Shown piece by piece: positions 10,822-22,716 of a stretch of 64,000 nt of DNA. The notes beneath the pieces were generated by a model. It saw only the letters and a list, made by a program, of their open reading frames with translations, searched no databases and had not been told where the DNA came from. Source of the DNA: Zingiber officinale (Eukaryota > Streptophyta > Magnoliopsida > Zingiberales > Zingiberaceae); the NCBI RefSeq assembly GCF_018446385.1, contig NC_055999.1, positions 80,057,859 to 80,121,858 on the forward strand, in the 5' to 3' direction. The first letter of the stretch is position 1, and each line of letters starts with the position of its first letter. The position numbers and the translations under genes were made by a program.

Positions 10822-12971
10822 ATTGGTATCAAAGCCAGGTTCACTTCAGAAGAACTAATCGCCGACCGAAGCAAAATCAATGGCCGAACCAAGCATCTAC
10901 CTGCCAACGTTTGAGGGGGAGTTCTCATTCTGGAAACAAAAAATGGAGGTATTTTTTTGAACTAATTTTGATAAAATACTTTCTATGAAATTTGGTTTTG
11001 ATGTCCCCAAAAGAAAATATGGAAAAGAACTCGAGGAGCATCTTTGGACTAAGACGCAATGCGACAAATTTATAGCAAATGGTAAGGTAGAGTTCCACCT
11101 ACTAAGGTTCTTCCTACTCAAGAACTCGACAAAATCCACAACTACCAATGCGCAAAAGAACACAAAATCCACAACTACCAATGCACAAAAGAACTTTAGG
11201 AAAAGTTCTTGAAGCTCTATGAAAAACTAAAAGAATTTGAATCCAACTCCTTGATGGACATCGAGTCATCAACAGAAGAATCCGAATCAAGGAATCTGCC
11301 AAAATAGCACACATAGCCAAATATCTACCAGAAGATAAAGAAAGTACCTCGAAAATGAGCATTGATGAAGGGATAGACACTACAAAAGAAAGAAACAACG
11401 AAGTGGGAGAGTCTATCGATGAATATATGATAAGTTAGGTAAGTAAACTTCCTCTAGAGAAATTATTTAAAATTATGCAAATACTAAGTAAATCATTATA
11501 TAAAAATAAAACAAAGTATGTAAAAATAAAGAAAGAATATGCATGTTTGAAAGAAGAATTTTAGAAATTATTAGATGAAAATATAAAATTAAAATGTAGA
11601 ATAGAAATGCTAGAAAATAAAAATTCATGTTCTAATGTTTTGCATGCTCTAGAAAGAAATTACAAACATCATCGAAAGCTTAACTGGTATTTTAAATATC
11701 ATAAGGGCCAGATTACAAAAATTGATAGAAAATATATTCCTAAAAAATTCTTGATTAATCTTGTATAAAGGAATCTATTTTGGGTTCCAAAATCATATTT
11801 AGACGGATTTTTTTACTTAGGGCTTTCAGAGAAAAAATTGAATATTTAATTTCTTTAAAAGACTTTGTCTAGAAAGTTGTTGTTGTTCCAATAACCAAGA
11901 AGGTCTTGTGTCTAGCCACAGTTTAGAAGCCAATTATGGAATAAGTATTTAATTGACTAACTATTAAGCAATTAGTTGCTATAAAAATAAGTTTTCAAAA
12001 ATTGTATTAGAAATTATTTAGAAGTTAATTTTTCGTGAAAAATAAAGTACTTTATCTATAAGAAAATTTTCAAATATTAAATTTTTCTGAATGTTGAATT
12101 TTTTTAAAAAATTCCTTTTATGCTAGTGTCAACTTTATATGAAATTATTTGACTTATAGATGTTAAATTTTTATTGATAAATCCAAATTTACACTTTAAT
12201 ATTTTTCCCCATAGACATTAAAGTTAGTCTTTCTAAGGTCATTTTAAAAGTACCCCATTTTTAATGTGAACAAATGGGGAAGAAGTAAAGATTAAGTCTA
12301 GGGAGAGGATAGTTAGTGCAAAATTTTTACTTTCAAAAAATATAACTGTTATTTATTTATAGTTTACCCTAACTTAACTTGGGTTTGCTTAGGGATGTAA
12401 ACGAGCCGAACTGAGCTGAACAGTATTAGGCTCGAGCTCAGCTCATTTAAGTTATATTCGAGCTCGAGCTCAAATCAAGCTTTTATCACAAGTCTCGAGC
12501 TCGACTCAATTTAGAATTATCAAGCTCGCGAATAGTTCGAGCTCGACTTGTTATTAGCTCGATTATCAAAGTTGATGAGCCTAACTCGTTAAGCGAGCTC
12601 AGGCTCGTTTTCGGGCTCGTTTAGAGCTCGTTTTTGGCTCGTTTTAGAGCTCATTTTTTGGCTCAGTTTAAAGCTCATTTTAAGGCTCGTTTTAGAGCTC
12701 ATTTTTTGGCTCAGTTTAAGGCTCGTTTTAAGGCTCATTTTTTGGCTCGCGAGCCTATAAACAAACATGTTCACGAGCTCACGAGCCGAATATCCTTAAG
12801 CTCGAGCTCAGCTCGATAAAACTGTCGAGCTCGAAATCGAGCTCGATCTCAACTCGATAAGATAAACGAACGAACTCGAACGAGTTTTTTACCGAATCAA
12901 ACTCTGAATAGCTCGCGAACCGTTTGGTTCATTTACATCCCTAGGTTTGCTCACATCAAAAAGGGGGAGAT
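10822..12971 (+). pseudogene. gag: gag-like gene of array unit 1, decayed, with PBS and PPT
   Basis: PBS TGGTATCAAAGCC at 10824-10836 (one mismatch to the initiator-Met pattern). The ATG at 10880 opens MAEPSIYLPTFEGEFSFW, then a TGA near 10957, then 'MKFGFDVPK', 'KELEEHLWT', 'DKFIANGK', as in Copia UBN2-type Gag. A 35-bp tandem duplication at 11129-11195 (two copies of 'acaaaatccacaactaccaa...') shifts the frame. Further on, 11500-11620 encodes a coiled-coil-like segment. Around 11660-11800 a zinc-knuckle remnant reads 'KLNWYFKYHKGQIT' with its cysteines lost. No pol follows. A hAT MITE is inserted at 12390. The PPT is at 12957-12970. Confidence 0.75.
12390..12943. mobile_element. hAT-type MITE, 554 bp, with internal GAGCTC-rich repeats
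   Basis: Terminal inverted repeats TAGGGATGTAAA...TTTACATCCCTA and a perfect 8-bp target duplication, ggtttgct (12382-12389 and 12944-12951). Removing the element restores the sequence found in the other array units ('gggtttgctcacatcaaaaa'). The inside is built of variants of 'gctcgttttagagctcattt' and the self-complementary GAGCTC. The 61-residue open frames here, made of 'KMSSKTSLK'-like repeats, are by-products of the repeats. Confidence 0.9.
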
Positions 12972-13973
12972 TGTAAGTACCCCCAAGGTGATTTTGATGT
13001 GATCAACCAAGTCAGGTTAGGTCCTATTGGTATTTAATCTCTGTGTCTAAGTGTGCAGGAACTTAGGAGCACAGGAAGTCGAGCGAAAGACGCAGCTAGC
13101 GAGGACTGCATGGAAGAGAGCCGACGGGCTCGGTGCGTCTAAGGGACAAGGTGCTGCGGAAGAGTATGCAAGTGGAAGAGGAGGCGTGCAACGTTTCCGA
13201 GGGATGAGAAGTCGAAGTGGAAGATTGCTCGAGAAGACTGGAAGTTGGGTTCGAGTGAGCCCTATTCGTTATGGCTGAGATCATCCAAGCGAGCGGAGCC
13301 GCAGAAGACCCGGACTAATGCGAGCAAAGCCGGAGCAGAAAACCAGGACCAAGGCGAGCGTAAATGGAGCAGAAGACCAGGATCGAAAAATCAACAAAAA
13401 CTGATTTTTCGTTCTAGGGTGCCCCGAGCTAGTCCGGGGCGCTTGGACCTGTCCGGGGCGCTTGGACCTGTCCAGGGCGCCCGGACCTGGTCCGGGTGCC
13501 CAGACTCCAAGCGCCCGAAACCTTTCCGGGCGCCTGGAGCAAAAAATTATCCAGAATGTGATGTTGCACATTCCGTTGCGACGGGAATAAAAGTTTATCC
13601 CCTCCGGGGCACCTAGAAGGGTTCCAGACACCCCGACCAGGGCTATAAATACAACCCTGGTTCCAATGGTTCAGAACAACACTTGTACACACTTTTAGTT
13701 TGTTCTACTATTTGTTTGTGAGTCATCAACACTGTAAGAGGCTTCTCCGCCTAAAGGAGACCATTTTCTGAGCTTCTAACTTCCTTGGATTAACAACCTC
13801 CCCAGTTGTAACTAAGTAACCCCTTTGTGCCTCTACCCTTAGTTTACTTCTTTTTCAGTCTTTTATTTTGTTTATGCAAGTATTAGTTTAATTAAGTTAC
13901 AAAAGTTCAAGGAAAGTTCATTTTATTTTGCAGGGCTATTCACCCCCTCTAGCCAGCTGCCAAGGGTCCTACA
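12972..13973 (+). repeat. LTR2 of the tandem array
   Basis: TGTAAGTACCCCC...GGTCCTACA, 1002 bp, followed by the PBS. TATAAATA lies at 13644-13651. The best-preserved LTR of the array. The open frames at 13245-13692 are not conserved in the other copies. Confidence 0.92.
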
Positions 13974-14569
13974 ATTGGTATCAAAGCCAGGTTCACTTCA
14001 GAAGGACTAATCGCCGACCAAAGCAAAATCAATAGTTGGACCAAGCATCTAACCGCCAATATTTGAGGGGGAGTTCTCATTCTGAAAATGAAAAATAGAG
14101 GTATTTTTGTGAACTAGTTTTGATATAATGCTTTCTATAAAATTTGGTTTTGATGCCCCCAAAAGAAAAGATGGAAAAGAACTCGAGGAGCATCTTTGGA
14201 CTCAGACGCAACACAACAAATTTATAGCAAATGGAAAGGCTGTGTTCCACCTACTGAGTGTTCTTCCTGATCAAGAACTCGAAAAAATTCGCAACTACCA
14301 ATGTGCAAAAGAACTTTGGAAAAAGTTCTTAAAGCTCTATGAAAAACTAAAAGATGTCGAATCCAACTGCTCGATGGACATCGAGTCGTCGACGAAAGAA
14401 TTCGAGATCTAGGAATCTACCGAAACATCACACATAGCCGAATATCTACCAGAAGATAAAGAAAGTACCTCGAAAATGAGCATCGATGAAGGGGGAGACA
14501 CTACAGAAGAAAGCAACAATGAAGGGGGAGTGTCTACCAACGAATATATGGTAAGTAAGGTAAGTAAAC

Positions 14570-15840
14570 TGTTGGACACAAACAATCTAATGCCGGAGAT
14601 TTATGGGTATTAGTTGAATTTAAGTTACACTGAATTAAATTCAACTTACAATCGAAATGACCTGAGTGGATAATCTCAGGCTGCCAGCAGGGGCTGGTTT
14701 CTGCAAAGTGCAGAGCGGAAGACCAGGTCAGTAGAGCAGAAGACCAGGTCAGTAGAGCGGAAGACTAGGTCAGCAGAGCAGAAGACCAGGGCAGGTCTGC
14801 AGAGCGGCAGACTAGAGCGGCAGGGCAGGTCTGCAGAGTGGCAGCGCAGGTCTACAGAGCGGCGGACCAGAGCAGCAGACCAGAGCCACAGTGCGGAAGA
14901 CCAGAGCAGCAGGGCAAGTCTACAGAGCAACAGACTAGAGCAGCAGATCAGAGAGGCAGCGCAGGTCTGCAGAGCGGAAGACCAGAGCGGCAGATCAGAG
15001 AGGCAGCGCAGGTCTGCAGAGCGGAAGACCAGAGCTGCAGGGCAGGTCTACAGAGCGGCAGATCAGAGAGGCAACGCAGGTCTGCAGAGCGAAAGACCAG
15101 AGCTGCAGGGTAGGTCTACAGAGCGACAGACTAGAGCATCAGTACAAGTCTGCAGAGCGGAAGACCAGAAAGGTAGAGCAGGTCTGCAGAGCGCCAGACC
15201 AGATCTGCAGAGCGAAAGACCAGGTCTGTAGAACGGAATGACAGGGCTGGTTTGCAGAGCGAAAGACCAGGTCTGCACTTGATCTGGCAAAAAGACAGAT
15301 TGGGCGAGGAGACTGGCCGACCAGGAAAACTAACTGAGGCCTGCGAGAGTCACAGTTTTCTTGAAACAGATTCGCCCACCTCCGGCTGTGCTTTGAGGCT
15401 TACAAGGGTCGTCTGTTTCCCAGGATACAATGGTAGACTATGAATCCGACCAAGCACTGGTGGTCACGGCGAACTGAGTGGCACCCGATTGCTATCACGG
15501 GCACTCTGCTGAGCAGGAGTTGCACGACAGAGGAGCAAAAAGGTTTACGTGGCAAAATGTTGGTTGTTCCACTTGGGCGAATTTTTCCCCGACCGGTCCA
15601 CAGGTCACGCTCACACATGAGTCAACTTGGTTCAGTGCAAATCCGGGCCCTGGATTTGTACCCCCCTGTGCACCCATGCGTGAGAGAGAGTCTCTCCCCA
15701 TGCATTTGTTCACAACCTCAATGTATGTGAATCAATATAAACCAACAAAAGTACCTTGAAACTTTCAATGTGGGACTAAAGTCTCATTCACAATGGAGCC
15801 TCTTTCATATTCCATTTCTTCTCCATTCACTTATTCAACA
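14570..15840 (+). mobile_element. Solo LTR (Copia-type), 1271 bp
   Basis: TGTTGGACAC...TATTCAACA with a perfect 5-bp target duplication, taaac (14565-14569 and 15841-15845). Removing it restores the array sequence 'gtaagtaaacttcctctag'. No coding domain is present. The 5' half consists of a G/A/C-rich minisatellite. Orientation is taken from the end 'caatgtgggactaaagtc...', typical of Copia LTR 3' ends. Confidence 0.88.
14700..15285. repeat. Minisatellite of 'gcagagcggaagaccag' units
   Basis: About 20-30 degenerate tandem units of 15-35 bp built from 'gcagagcggaagaccagag' and 'cggcagggcaggtct'. Both strands stay open for long stretches (for example 14838-15113 plus, 14676-14930 minus) because of the repeats. 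I do not regard these frames as genes. Confidence 0.85.
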
Positions 15841-17815
15841 TAAACTTCCTCTAGAGCAATTATTTAAAATTGTGCAAATGCTAAGTAAATTATTATATAA
15901 AAAGATAACAAAGTGTGTAAAAATAAAGAAAGAATATGCATGCTTGAAAGAAGAATTTTATAAATTATTAGATGAAAATGTAAAATTAAAAGATAAATAA
16001 AAATGTTAGAAAACAAAAATTCATGTTCTAATGTTTCGCATTCTCTAGAAAGAAATTACAAACATCATCGAAAGCTTAACTGGTATTTTAAATATCATAA
16101 GGGTCAGATTACAAGAGTTGATAGAAAATATATTCTTAAAAAATTCTTGATTAATCTTGGAGAAAGGAATCTCTTTTGGTTTCCAAAATCATATTTAGAC
16201 AGATTTTTTTAATTTGGGCTTTCAAAGAGAAAATTGAATATTTAATTTCTTTAAAAGACTTTGTCCAGAAAGTGGTTGTTGTTCCAATAACAAGAAGGTC
16301 TAGTGTCTCGCCATAGTTTGGAAGCTAATTATTGGAATAAGTATTTAATTGTCTAACTATTAAGCAATTAGTTGATATAAATATACTTTTTCAAAAATTG
16401 TGTTAGAAATTATTTAGAAGTTAATTTTTCATGAAAAATAACTTTATCGGTAAGAAAAATTTTCAAATATTAAATTTTTCTGAATGTTGAATTTAAAAAA
16501 AAATCCTTTTATGATAATGTCAACTTTATATGAAATTATCTGGCTTATAGATGTTAAATTTTTATTGATAAATCCAAATTTAAGCTTTAATATTTTTTCC
16601 CATAGACATTAAAGTTAGTCTTTCCAAGGATATTTTAAAAGTACCCCATTTTTAATGTGAACAAAAGGGAGAGAAGTAAAGATTAAATCTAGCGGGAGGA
16701 TAGTTAGTGTAATTTATTTTTTTTTACTTTCAAAAATTATAACGGTTATTTGTTTATAGTTTACCTAACTTAACTTAGATTTGCTCACATCAAAAAGAGG
16801 GAGATTGTAAGTACCATCAAGGTGATTTTGATGTGATCAACCAAGTCATGTTAGGTCCTATTGGTATTTAACCCCTCTGTCTAAGTGTGCAAGAACTTAG
16901 GAGCACAGGAAGTCGAACGAAAGACGCAGCTAACGAGAAGGACAGAATGGAAGAGAGCCGATAGGCTCGTTGCATCTCAGGGACGAGGTGTTGTGGAAGA
17001 GTACGCAGGCAGATGAGAAGGAGGTGCGTGGCGTTTCTGAGAGAGGAGAAGCCGGAGCGGAAGATTGCTCGAGAAGGTTGGAAGTTGGGTTCGGGTGAGC
17101 CTTATTTCGGATGGCCGAGATCACCCATGCAAGTGGAGCTGGAGTGGAAGACCTGGACCAATGCAAGCAGAGCCAGAGCGGAAGACCTCAACCAAGACGA
17201 GCGTAAATGGAGCGGAAGATCGGGACAAAAAAAATAACAAAAGCTTATTTTTTGGTTCGGGGTGCCCCAAGCTAGTCTGTGGCCACTACTAGAAAACTAG
17301 GCTTTTGAGACAAAAATTTTAAGACAATTACAAAATTCGTCTCAAATACTAAGTAATTAAGACAGTAATAATAGTTGTCTCAAAATTTTATATGGAGACA
17401 TTAAATTTATGACAGTATTGAAGATTTTGTCTCAAATTTAACTAAATAAGACATTCAAATAAGATGATAAAAAAAGTATTTGTCTCAAATTATCTTTAAT
17501 ACTAGAAAAGCTATTTTTAATGATGAAATATTATGACGATATTAAATACTATCGTTATTAGTGGTTCAACAATGATCGAATCGAATGTCCATCATTGATA
17601 TATATATATTAACGATTATATTTTCTTCTGTCGTTGAGGTTTTATTATTAATGATTATATTTTTTATTTTGATCGTTAATATGTTATATTTTTAATGATG
17701 AAATTTCTATTCCTCATTACTACAAGACCATTAACTATAGATTTTTTCCTCCGCCGTCCTTAATTTTTGATTTTTTTTTTATTGAGTCAAAATTCTAAGT
17801 TGATTTTTTTAGAAA

Positions 17816-17964
17816 AATGATATGCACAAGGAAAAAAACTCAATGAAAACCTCAAGGATAAACACATAAAATGATGGAGCCCACGAAAAGTGAAATGGTG
17901 GGCCATGACTTTATGTGTCTATCTTTAAAGTTTTCATTGAGTTTTTTTCCTTGTGCATATCATT
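17816..17964. repeat. 149-bp inverted repeat (hairpin) inside the CACTA element
   Basis: Arms of about 68 nt: 'aatgatatgcacaaggaaaa' at 17816 onward pairs with the sequence ending 'ccttgtgcatatcatt' at 17964. There are only a few mismatches, and a loop of about 13 nt around 17885-17897. It may be a small foldback MITE or a hairpin transcript source. No target duplication was resolved. Confidence 0.85.
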
Positions 17965-18351
17965 GCTCATTTTTTTATTTGGCCGAAACCTGAATTTTTT
18001 TTTTTTTTTACATTTGCAATCTTTTCCCTATCTACTTGGCCGAGACTTGAGGTTTCACTTGACCTAAAATATAAAAGATACAATTTTTCCTATTTGCCCT
18101 AGAAACAAGACTGCTTCTTCTCTGCGCCTCATTCCAGTGAGGCCTAAAAACATTTCCCTATCCTCTTCTTAGCAATCCCTTGCAAGGTAACCTTCTTTTC
18201 CATTAATATGCTTGTTTAGATTTTTTTTTTTGCACTATCGGCAAGCGGCGCCATTGCTGGCTCAGCGCTCACAAGGAGGCCTCCACGAGTAGCACTCGCG
18301 AGGAGGCAACTGCGAGCAGTGCTAGCACGAAGGCCACCGTAAGCAGCGTTC

Positions 18352-19002
18352 GTGAGGAGGCCGCGGCAACCAGCGCTCGCGAGGCAGCGGCTTGCGGCCT
18401 TGGAGATCCACAGGAGGCAACTACACTGTTGTTGCGAATATGACTCTTCCTTCCTATGTAGTTGCAATTCCATGAAGATCCATAGTTCCACTTCATGCCT
18501 CCTTCCCAACTTTTCCAAGAACTATCCACCTTCTAGCCTTTGCATTGGAGACCCTCTTTTTGCTGATCCACTATCTTCGAACGAGATGCTACTTCCTCGT
18601 AAAATAGGATTCTTGCCTTCTTTGAATACTGATTTGATAGGTCTCATTTTATGAACTGCATTTTGGGCTTTGAAGAACCAATCAAATGATATAAATCACT
18701 TTGGTAGTTACCACTCAAAAAGTTATTGCTTTTCTGATGTTGCATTTGCTGGTGGTTTCTATTCCAGGAGTAATGTAAGGTTGCGCCAAGAGTTGCTTGA
18801 ATCATCTCCAAAGATTGCCATTACTATTATATGGGAGATTGTAAGAGTGATATCATCTGTCGATTTTTTCCATGGTCAGGTAACTACTAAGCAATTTTTA
18901 GATATGCATGATCCTAAATTGGATGAGTTTGGTAATGAGGATCATTTGATTCCACCACGATTATTTGCTATATTGAAATTGGAGATCATGAACTTAAAAT
19001 AA
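18352..19002 (+). pseudogene. Unrecognised gene fragment inside the CACTA element
   Basis: One frame is open from 18352 to 19002 apart from a single TGA at 18652-18654, about 216 codons. The first half is Ser/Cys/Pro-rich. The second half (from 18670) is better balanced, with 'VRLRQELLESSPKIAITIIW', 'VDFFHGQVTTKQFLDMHDPK' and 'LIPPRLFAILKLEIMNLK', and ends in TAA. Upstream lies an untranslated-like region with a GCAAG/GTAACC donor near 18187. I do not recognise the family. It may be a CACTA accessory protein of the TNPA kind or a host fragment captured by the transposon. The Ala-rich frames opposite (18216-18529) are shadows. Confidence 0.4.
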
Positions 19003-19569
19003 AATCAAAGCAGGGGGCTCTTATTTCCTCTTAATTTTCCAATCTTGTACCATGAAAATATGGTAAAATGCTTCAAGATGATGGTTTTCTTAAAGAGAGC
19101 CAACATCATGGTCAGAGTGGTTGTTTGACCTATCTTCTTTTATTTTAGTTGGTTGGTTTTCACTATGGTATAAAAATTCCTAGTTGGACCATGGAAGATG
19201 ACTGATTGTTTGACATATCTTCTTCCCATGTCAAGTCATTTTGAGTTAGTTACTTTAAAAATTTTATTATTTCTTATCTATTATTTGATAATGAGAGAGT
19301 AGTTTTGTTCATTTTGAGTTGTCAATGCATTATAGGCACACAAGCTATAGTGAGGAACAATAGAATGAAGGTTCATCTTGGCTAACCAACAGGTACATTA
19401 GTAGTTGTTTTCATAAATTTTTTTTTTTGGTTTTATTAACAATTTTAGCGACGTAGTGTATATATTTTTATGTTGTAGATAAATCTATTTTACATGTGTA
19501 ACAACTCGAATGACACAAAGATATTGACAAATACATGAACTATCATTTCTTATTACAAGATGAAGAGTT

Positions 19570-20045
19570 TTGTTTAACTTGGGGATATTTGTGTTGTTTA
19601 TATACATAGTTGCAAGAAAAAGGATTATGTGTTAGATGATGAGATTTCTTATTGAAAAATTCTGTTTATTGATTTTTCTGAATAGTATATATGTTTAGTC
19701 ATGTAATCTCAACTTAGGGCTATTATGGTCTTTAAAAATTAATTTAACTTGGGGTTGTTTGTGTTGTTTATATACATAGTTACAAGAAAGAGAGTTATGT
19801 GTTAGATTATGAGATTTTTTATTGAAAAATTCTGTTTATAGATTTTTCTGAAAAATATATATGTTTTGTCATGTAATCTTAACTTGGGATTATTTGTGGT
19901 GTTTAATAATTAATTTAATTTGGGGTTGTTTGTGTTGTTTATATACATAGTTGCAAGAAAAAAGATTATGTATTAGATCATAAGATTTCTTATTGAAAAG
20001 TTCTATATATTGATTTTTCTGAACAATATATATTATAAATCATCT
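19570..20045. repeat. Three tandem direct repeats of about 170 bp in the CACTA element
   Basis: Units begin 'ttaacttgggg(a/t)t' near 19574, 19743 and 19917. Each contains 'tgtgttgtttatatacatag' and 'gagatttcttattgaaaa(a/g)tt'. They are divergent but clearly tandem. Non-coding. Confidence 0.85.
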
Positions 20046-21162
20046 TTACCTCTAATAAGAATTATTTTTAATGTTCAGGATTCTGATGAAGAAGGATTAT
20101 AGAAGTTATCTTCAGATCATGAGGAGTTGTTCTTTAGGCTTTCTCTTGTATAACTTTCATGGAAATAGTAGATTTTTCTTATCAAATTAATGATGTATAT
20201 GTAGATATTTTTATTATTGGATGAATGTTGGCATGAAACTTATGTACTGACTTGTAAGTTAAAAAATATTAGAATTTTATATTATGTATATCATTTTTAA
20301 TTTATAAAGAGAAAGTTTCTCCTTTTGTTTTTAAATAATAATTCAATAAATTTAATCTAGATTAATTTTATAGTAAATGTTTTTTAAGATTATTAATTTT
20401 CATCACATATGGTGCATATAATAAGTCAAAACATTGGGACAGTAATTTACTGACTTCACTTCTATTTGAGACGACACATTGCCATCTTAATTTAGTGTCT
20501 CTAGTTTTTTTCATAGAATAAGACATAATATTTGAGACGAAAGAATAACTGTCTTAAATACTTTTGAGACAATTGAACAACCGTCTCATCACCGTCTTAA
20601 ATAGCATTTGAGACAATACAACTGTCTCAATATTTTTTTGAGACGCTTGTATTGGGGACAGTTACATTACCGTCTCAAAAATAGTTTGAGACACCAAATT
20701 TATAATTTAAGACATATTTTCTTGTGTCTCAAAAAGTGTTTTTTCTAGTAGTGGGCGCATTCTGTTGCGATAGGGATAAATGTTTATCCCCTCTAAGGTG
20801 CCTGGAACCCTTCCAGGCGCCCTGACCAGGGCTATAAATATAGCTCTATTCCCAATGGTTCAGAACAACACTTGTAAACACTTTTAGTTTGTTCTACTAT
20901 TTGTTTGTGAGTCATCAACGCTGTAAGAGGCTTCTCCGCCTGAAGGAGACCGTTTACTGAGCTTTCAACTTCTTTGGATTAACAACCTCCCCGGTTGTAA
21001 CCAAGTAACCTCTTCGTGCCTCTACTCTTAGTTTACTTCTTTTTCTATCTTTTATTTTGTTTATGCAAGTGGTAGTTTAATTAAGCTGCAAAAGTTTGAG
21101 GAAAGTTCATTTTATTTTACAAGACTATTCACCCCCTCTAGTCGGCTGCCAAAGGTCCTACA

Positions 21163-22716
21163 ATTGGTATCAGAGTCAGGTTCGCTTCAGAAGGATTAAC
21201 AACCAACCGAAGCAAAATCGATGGTCGGACCAAGTATCTACCCGCCAATGTTTGAAGGGGAGTTCTCATTCTGGAAATGAAAAATGGAGGTATTTTTTCA
21301 AATTGATTTTGATATAATGCTTTCTTTGAAATTTGGCTTTGATGCCCCTAAAAGAGAAGATGAAAAAGAACTCGAGGAGCATCTTTGGACTCAAACGCAA
21401 CACGACAAATTTATAGCAAATGGTAAGGCTGAGTTCCACCTACTGAGTGTTCTTCCTGCTCAAGAACTCGACAAAATCCACAACTACCAATGCACAAAAG
21501 AACTTTGGAAAAAAGCTCTTGAAGCTCTATAAAAAACTAAAAGAAGTCGAATCCAACACCTCGATGGACATCGAGTCATCAGAATCTAAGATCGAGGAAT
21601 CTGCCGAAACAACACACATAGCCGAATATCTACCAAAAGATAATGAAATTACCTCGAAAATGAGCATCGATGAAGGGGTAGACACTACAGAAGAAAGAAA
21701 CAATGAAGTGGGAGAGTCTACCGATGAATATATGATAAGTTAGGTAAGTAAACTTCCTCTAGCGTAATTATTTAAAATTATACAAATGCTAAGTAAATCA
21801 TTATATAAAAAGAGAACAAAGTATGTAAAAATAAAGAAAGAATATGCATGCTTGAAAGAAGAATTTTAGAAATTATTAGATGAAAATGTAAAATTAAAAG
21901 GTAAAATAGAAATGTTAGAAATGAAAAATTCATGTTCTAATGTTTCGCATGCTCCAGAAAGAAATTACAAGCATCATCGAAAGATTAACTGGTATTTTAA
22001 ATTTCATAAGGGCCAGATTACAAAAAGTTGATAGAAAATATATTCCTAAAAAATTCTTGATTAATCCTGTAAGAAGGAATCTATTTTGAGTTCCAAAATC
22101 ATATTTAGACTGATTTTTTTACTTAGGGCTTTCAGACAGAAAATTGAATATTTAATTTCTTTAAAAGACTTTGTCTAAAAAGTGGTTGTTGTTCCAATAA
22201 GCAAGAAGGTCTAGTGTCTCCCCATAGCCTGGAGGCCAATTATTGAAATAAGTATTTAATTGACTAATTGTTAAGCAATTAGTTGCTATAAAAATATTTT
22301 TTCAAAAATTGTGTTAGAAATTATTTTGAAGTTAATTTTTTTGTGACAAATAACTTTATCTGTAAGAAAATTTTCAAATATTAATTTTTTCTGAATGTTG
22401 AATTTTTTAAAACATTTCTTTTATGATAATGTCAACTTTATATGAAATTATCTGACTTATAGATGTTAAATTTTTATTGATAAATCTAAATTTAAACTTT
22501 AATATTCTTTTCCTTAAACTTTAAAGTTAGTCTTTCCAAAGTCATTTTAAAAGTACCTTATTTTTAATTTGAACAAAAGGGTAGTAGTAAAGATTAAGTC
22601 TAGGGGTATGGTAGTTAGTGCAAAAAAAAAATTTTACTTTCAAAAATTATAACTGTTATTTATTTATGGTTTACCCTAACTTAACTTGGGTTTGCTCATA
22701 TCAAAAAGGGAGAGAT
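21163..22716 (+). pseudogene. gag: gag-like gene of array unit 3, decayed
   Basis: PBS TGGTATCAGAGTC at 21165-21177. The frame at 21311-21532 reads 'MLSLKFGFDAPK', 'KELEEHLWTQTQHDKFIANG', 'EFHLLSVLPAQELDKI', then shifts at the A-run near 21508 ('ttggaaaaaagctc') to a frame continuing to 21743 with 'LYKKLKEVESNTSMDIESSE'. 21840-22100 repeats the coiled-coil and zinc-knuckle remnants. The internal region ends in a weak PPT ('aaaagggagaga'), and no pol is present. Confidence 0.75.

Larger units (their letters stand above)
13974..16805 (+). pseudogene. gag: gag-like gene of array unit 2, split by a solo LTR
   Basis: PBS at 13976-13988. The longest Gag block, 14128-14412, reads 'MLSIKFGFDAPK', 'KELEEHLWTQTQ', 'FIANGKAVFHLLSVLP', 'QCAKELWKKFLKLYEKLK', the core of a UBN2-type retrotransposon Gag that would form virus-like particles. 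The initiator ATG is lost (atagttgg here, atggccga in unit 1). After the inserted solo LTR (14570-15840), 15842-16000 encodes a coiled-coil segment ('EYACLKEEFYKLLDENVKL'). 16003-16212 encodes the zinc-knuckle remnant ('NWYFKYHKGQIT') and 'FWFPKSYLD'. The rest, to 16805, is A/T-rich and ends in the PPT. Confidence 0.75.
17284..20753. mobile_element. CACTA (En/Spm) DNA transposon, non-autonomous, 3.47 kb
   Basis: Ends CACTACTAGAAAAC...TTTTCTAGTAGTG, inverted and sharing the CACTA core, flanked by a 3-bp target duplication, ggc (17281-17283 and 20754-20756). Subterminal regions (about 17310-17500 and 20460-20740) are packed with GAGAC / GTCTC motifs in both orientations, the usual transposase-binding arrangement. 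No TNPD-type transposase domain is recognisable. The inside carries an unrecognised broken reading frame, a hairpin and a direct-repeat tract. Confidence 0.92.
16806..21162 (+). repeat. LTR3 of the tandem array, split by a CACTA element
   Basis: Left part 16806-17283 starts TGTAAGTACC. Right part 20754-21162 contains TATAAATA (20833-20840) and ends GGTCCTACA. Without the CACTA insertion it is about 885 bp, shorter than LTR2, so some U3 sequence next to the insertion site appears to be missing. Confidence 0.85.

Noticed and set aside
10824..10836. TGGTATCA(A/G)AGCC sites (10824, 13976, 21165, 28350, 47587, 51280) as possible tRNA genes
   Set aside because: Only the 12-13 bases complementary to the tRNA 3' end are present. 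They are retrotransposon primer-binding sites.
12589..12819. Overlapping open frames on both strands with Lys/Ser- or Phe/Lys/Ala-rich repeats
   Set aside because: They are produced by the 20-25-bp repeats inside the hAT MITE and have no independent coding signal.
14676..15290. Long Arg/Gln/Ala- and Leu/Ser-rich frames on both strands
   Set aside because: Minisatellite sequence inside a solo LTR. Openness follows from the repeat composition.
18216..18529. Ala/Ser/Leu-rich minus-strand frames in the CACTA element
   Set aside because: They are opposite the plus-strand frame, in a segment with degenerate 'cgagnagngctcgcgagg' repeats, with no continuation on either side.
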